Program-made: the position numbers and the translations under genes
Shown: in pieces, positions 32,701-35,866 of the stretch
Position numbering within the stretch: the stretch's first letter is position 1
How the letters are laid out: every line of letters begins with the position of its first letter
Origin: CAYWBI01 sp964456445
Lineage (GTDB): Bacteria; Calditrichota; Calditrichia; Calditrichales; J004
Length of the DNA stretch: 35,866 bases
Assembly: GCA_964456445.1 (NCBI GenBank)
Contig: CAYWBI010000019.1
Span: forward strand, 1-35,866
Direction: 5' to 3'
Notes under the pieces: generated by a model
Told to the model about the DNA's origin: nothing
Databases searched by the model: none
The model's input: the letters and a program-made list of their open reading frames with translations, nothing else

Positions 32701-32745
32701 GGGCAATGAGCGCCCTTGCCCTTCCAGATTTGGTCCGGATGGACC
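32701..32745 (-). other. Two adjacent small hairpins between the protease and TPR genes
   Basis: GGGCAA/TTGCCC (32701-32706 with 32716-32721, 9-nt loop) and GGTCC/GGACC (32732-32736 with 32741-32745, 4-nt loop) lie in the 91-bp gap. Neither is followed by a U-tract on the minus strand, so they are more likely leader or mRNA-processing structures than terminators. Confidence 0.4.
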
Positions 32746-32767
32746 GGGACTTCAGAACCAACTTATT

Positions 32768-34405
32768 TTAACGAATTACAGCGAACTTTCCCTTTTTTAA
32801 AACGCCCTGCGCTTTAATCAGGAAAAAATAGACACCGCTTTGTAAATACCTGCCATTACGGTCCCTGACATCCCATTCCAGATCGCGGTGTTGATTATGA
32901 AGAACTCGAAGAACGTGCCCGGTCAAATCCACGATAAATATCCTGGACTGTTCAGGCAGATTAAAAAACCGGGCACGCGCTTGTGAATCGTTAAGAACAA
33001 TTGGATTGGGACCTATCCCACTTACGTTCACGGTATCCGCCGAAAGCTTGTAGGCGATTTTTTGCAAGGAATCCGATGGGTTGTTGACCACAAGTAGCAA
33101 GGTATCCGACGCAAGCGGCGCAATGACCTCGTTTAAACCAAGAGAGGTTGAGCTGTTTTCATAGCTGCTACGTGAAAAATGATGAAAACGACCGGATGGT
33201 TCCTGCAAAGCCCCTTTTGCTTTAACTTGCGCAACTTCACGGTAAGCGGGCACATTGAACAGACGAAAAAATGATATTGCCTGGATGTTTACACTGGATT
33301 CAAAGAATAAGCCTTGGTTCACATAAAAATCATCATCCGTGGGAAACAGTATCTGTGGCATCAGGAAAGCATCGCTAAAAAAAGCGCCGGGAACCGCCCT
33401 GTTCCCTGTAAAATAAAGCCATTGGCCATATTCATTCTGGCTTTCGGAAAAAGACGAGCCGTGTTTTTCCAAAACCGTACTCAGCGCTTGCCTGGCCGGT
33501 TCTTCACGGATTTGTCCCCAAATTTCCGCGAGTATTTTGGCGCCAAAGCGTTGTACCGGAATATGCAGGTAAATGCCATTGGCATATAAATTAGGAAAAC
33601 TGGCGGAGGTAAAACGGATTTGTCGGATATGCCCGATAAACTGGGGCAGATATTGAAAATAATCATTGACCTGCGGATAGACATATTCCTCGAGATACGT
33701 AGAGGTCATTTCAAAAAAATAGGTGTCGCTTTCCCAAAAACGGTAACCCAATTGCAGAGCGTGATTAAATTCATGGGCGCAGGTCACCTTCATGGCGTCC
33801 AACCCCTTGGTGTACAAACCGCTGCCCTGAAAATCATTGCTCAGCTCGATATAGCTGGGATGGTTTTCGCCAGGCAGGGAAGGGATTTCATCATTAAAAC
33901 CGAAATTTGTAAGCCCATATAAACCGCTGATGGAGAAATGGGTAAAATAAATAGGATAGGTGTCCCGGTGTTTCCCTAAGCTGTCCAGGGGCGGCTGAAA
34001 TCCAAGTTGATTTATTTCCACATCCCAGGAGTGGTCCAGGTAAACCGCAGCGGAATCCACAAAGTCGGGGATGTTGTTCCCGGAGACATCGGCCAGCGGC
34101 ACCGCATGGGTTCCATCGACATCATAATGGATGATAAAATGCCCAGAGGGAGAGGTGATCTGAAACTGCCGGGCAGGTTCGGAACGCAATACCTTGGAAA
34201 GATGACCATAGAGCCCGGGCCGGTTGTGCATAATCTGCCGGATGGCATGTTGGCCGATAAATCCATAGAGCTGTTCGGCGGAAAGGGAATCCACATGGTA
34301 ATAATCTTTTACGGACTGTGCCCAATCCGGTTCTGACGCAAGCGCGGAATGAACCAGGAAAACCAAGGCCAACAGCAGGAAGATTTTGCTTTTATTTATA
34401 GTCAT
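32768..34405 (-). CDS. Secreted MXAN_6640-like putative metalloprotease with T9SS-type sorting domain
   Basis: A 545-residue exported protein. The signal peptide is about 1-23 (HSALA before SEP). Residues 85-125 contain an Asp-rich DVSGNNIPDFVD loop likely to bind calcium. A zinc-protease motif HEFNH is at 211-215, followed by FFEMTSTYLEEYVYP, in which Glu232 or Glu239 could be the third ligand; this spacing matches the MXAN_6640 family. The C-terminal 83 residues (463-545) start with GPNPIVL and run FFNLPEQSRIFIVDLTGHVLR to SGVYFFLI, a type A sorting domain of the Por/type IX system or its FlgD-like relative. It is probably exported to the surface. It starts with an AAGGAAG site 34 bp after der. 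The substrate is unknown. Confidence 0.85.
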   Translation of the reverse strand: MTINKSKIFLLLALVFLVHSALASEPDWAQSVKDYYHVDSLSAEQLYGFIGQHAIRQIMHNRPGLYGHLSKVLRSEPARQFQITSPSGHFIIHYDVDGTHAVPLADVSGNNIPDFVDSAAVYLDHSWDVEINQLGFQPPLDSLGKHRDTYPIYFTHFSISGLYGLTNFGFNDEIPSLPGENHPSYIELSNDFQGSGLYTKGLDAMKVTCAHEFNHALQLGYRFWESDTYFFEMTSTYLEEYVYPQVNDYFQYLPQFIGHIRQIRFTSASFPNLYANGIYLHIPVQRFGAKILAEIWGQIREEPARQALSTVLEKHGSSFSESQNEYGQWLYFTGNRAVPGAFFSDAFLMPQILFPTDDDFYVNQGLFFESSVNIQAISFFRLFNVPAYREVAQVKAKGALQEPSGRFHHFSRSSYENSSTSLGLNEVIAPLASDTLLLVVNNPSDSLQKIAYKLSADTVNVSGIGPNPIVLNDSQARARFFNLPEQSRIFIVDLTGHVLRVLHNQHRDLEWDVRDRNGRYLQSGVYFFLIKAQGVLKKGKFAVIR

Positions 34406-34439
34406 GAGCTTCCTTGAATAAACGAATAAAATTCATGGC

Positions 34440-35774
34440 TTATTTATCTATTCCTTCCTTCGGGTTTTTTTTCCTGAATGAAATAATTACAGGTACGCCC
34501 TCAAAGTCATATCGTTCCCTGAGCTTGTTTTCCAAAAACCGTTTGTAATTTTCGGTGATCAGATGGGGATGGTTACAGTAAAAGGCAAACAAGGGGAAAT
34601 GGGTGCGGATTTGAGTGATGTAATTGATTTTGATCTCTTTGCCCTTGATCGCCGGCGGCATGTTGCCCTGGATTACTTCGCCAAAATAGTTGTTCAACTC
34701 CGATGTTGAAATCACTTTTTTACGGTTTTCATAAACCTCGGTGGCCAAATCCAGCGCCTTGTACAAACGTTGTTTGTTATGAACGGACACAAACTGCATG
34801 GGGATAAAACGCAACACCCCGAGACGATCGAGGATATCCTGTTTAAAGGCATTTGTGGTCAGATGGTCTTTTTCGATAAGGTCCCATTTATTGAGCAGCA
34901 AAACGATACCCTTGTGCTGAGCGGCCGCATCATTTAAAATCTGAACATCCTGTTTGGAAAGCCCTTCGTTGATATCCACCATGTAAAGGACCACATCCGC
35001 TTTTTGCAGGCTGCGGATGGTGCGCAGGCTGCTGTAGAAAAGCACGTTTTCCTTTACGCTTGCCTTGCGTTTGAGCCCGGCGGTATCGATAAGCAGGTAA
35101 TCCCTTTTATGATATTTCAACTCGGAATCTACAGCGTCGCGGGTGGTGCCGGGCACATTGGTCACGATGGACCGGGGCTGGTCCAGCAGCGTATTTACCA
35201 GAGAGGATTTGCCCACGTTTTCCTTACCAATCACGGCAAGTTTAATGCCGTCAAAATCTTTATCCGGTACGGCAACCTTTTGCAAACGTTCGGTTATCAC
35301 ATCCAAAACATCACCGGAGTTACGACCAATCATAGCGGAAACGGAATAGGGCTCGCCAAGACCCAGGCTGTAAAATTCACTCACGTCCAGCTCCTGCTCT
35401 ACCTTGTCCACCTTATTGATCAGCAGCATCAGGTTGTGCTGCCCCTTGCGCAGCATGCGGGCAATCTGTTCATCGGTTTCGGTAACACCGGTTTGGGCGT
35501 CTTGTAAAAATAGTAAAAGATCGGCCTCTTCCATGGCCATTTCCACCTGTTCCTTGATGGCAGCGTCAAACATCTCCGATGATTCAGGCAGATAGCCACC
35601 GGTATCGATCAGTGCAAAATGCTGTCCGTTCCAGGACACATGGCCGTAATGGCGGTCACGGGTGATGCCGGGGCTGTCATCGGTGATGGCGTCCCTGCTG
35701 CCGGTCAGGCGGTTAAAAAGGGTCGATTTTCCAACATTGGGCCGCCCGATTATGGCGACGATCGGTTCATTCAT
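34440..35774 (-). CDS. der: Ribosome-assembly GTPase Der (EngA)
   Basis: Der has two tandem GTPase domains and a KH-like C-terminal domain and acts in 50S subunit maturation. The 444-residue product has domain 1 P-loop GRPNVGKS at 10-17, DTGG at 57-60 and NKVD at 120-123. Domain 2 has P-loop GKENVGKS at 183-190, DTAG and NKWD at 295-298. The KH-like part is about 355-440. The second P-loop has Lys-Glu where Arg-Pro is usual, but the GxxxxGKS frame is intact. The 92 bp upstream to the window edge are AT-rich and hold no gene. A TATACT hexamer there (minus strand) has no well-spaced -35, so no promoter is called. Confidence 0.97.
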   Translation of the reverse strand: MNEPIVAIIGRPNVGKSTLFNRLTGSRDAITDDSPGITRDRHYGHVSWNGQHFALIDTGGYLPESSEMFDAAIKEQVEMAMEEADLLLFLQDAQTGVTETDEQIARMLRKGQHNLMLLINKVDKVEQELDVSEFYSLGLGEPYSVSAMIGRNSGDVLDVITERLQKVAVPDKDFDGIKLAVIGKENVGKSSLVNTLLDQPRSIVTNVPGTTRDAVDSELKYHKRDYLLIDTAGLKRKASVKENVLFYSSLRTIRSLQKADVVLYMVDINEGLSKQDVQILNDAAAQHKGIVLLLNKWDLIEKDHLTTNAFKQDILDRLGVLRFIPMQFVSVHNKQRLYKALDLATEVYENRKKVISTSELNNYFGEVIQGNMPPAIKGKEIKINYITQIRTHFPLFAFYCNHPHLITENYKRFLENKLRERYDFEGVPVIISFRKKNPKEGIDK

Positions 35775-35866
35775 TTTATGCTCTTTATTTTTAGTATATT
35801 TTATTCCGCGTTGTTACTATTCAGCTCAATGACGCCTTGCGTTCTAAATTATGACTTCAATATTTG

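Noticed and set aside
1..35866. Mobile elements, CRISPR arrays, prophage or defence genes
   Set aside because: No transposase, integrase, regularly spaced direct repeats or phage proteins were seen; all frames with clear homology are housekeeping or envelope genes.

Overview
The window is a 35.9 kb stretch of bacterial chromosome in which all 31 supported genes lie on the minus strand, most with gaps of under 40 bp or with start/stop overlaps. No transposase, phage gene, CRISPR array, rRNA or tRNA was seen. It reads as core chromosome, not an accessory island. The host looks like a Gram-negative, probably of the FCB group. Evidence is a signal-peptide metalloprotease ending in a T9SS-type sorting domain, a large SecA with an FCB-style insertion, the block parA-parB-M23-bactofilin-atpZ-atpI-atpBEFHAGDC, an outer-membrane-type lipoprotein, and long periplasmic TPR proteins encoded with an ExbB/ExbD/AgmX-type motor. 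Calditrichota or a neighbouring phylum is my best guess; this is inference.

Layout in the direction of transcription (high to low coordinates). (1) der, a secreted MXAN_6640-like metalloprotease and a secreted TPR protein (35774-31654). (2) parA, parB, an M23 endopeptidase and a bactofilin (31447-28616): chromosome segregation beside cell-shape genes. (3) The F-type ATP synthase locus atpZ-atpI-atpB-E-F-H-A-G-D (28530-21902), then a strong hairpin terminator, then atpC (21787-21377). (4) A seven-gene unit (21252-10605): two very large periplasmic TPR proteins, a small secreted protein, one MotA/TolQ/ExbB protein, two ExbD paralogues and a TonB-like protein with an AgmX/PglI C-terminal domain, closed by a terminator. 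(5) aspS, then a small coiled-coil lipoprotein and a twin-LysM protein with their own likely promoter and terminator. (6) phoH, acetyl-CoA acetyltransferase, 3-hydroxybutyryl-CoA dehydrogenase, nusB, a metallophosphoesterase and secA (7428-173).

The most interesting system is region 4. It pairs a proton-driven inner-membrane motor (ExbB plus two ExbD) with a TonB/AgmX-like transducer and two giant TPR proteins, one ending in a jelly-roll domain of carbohydrate-binding type. The gene set resembles the Agl-Glt and Tol-Pal machines. One ExbD paralogue has Asn where the proton-carrying transmembrane Asp is expected, so the motor may use an asymmetric ExbD pair. Other points are the terminator splitting atpC from atpD, a non-discriminating-type signature in AspRS, an H+-type c subunit, a phoH start lying against a terminator, and a widely spaced inverted repeat in the parA leader.
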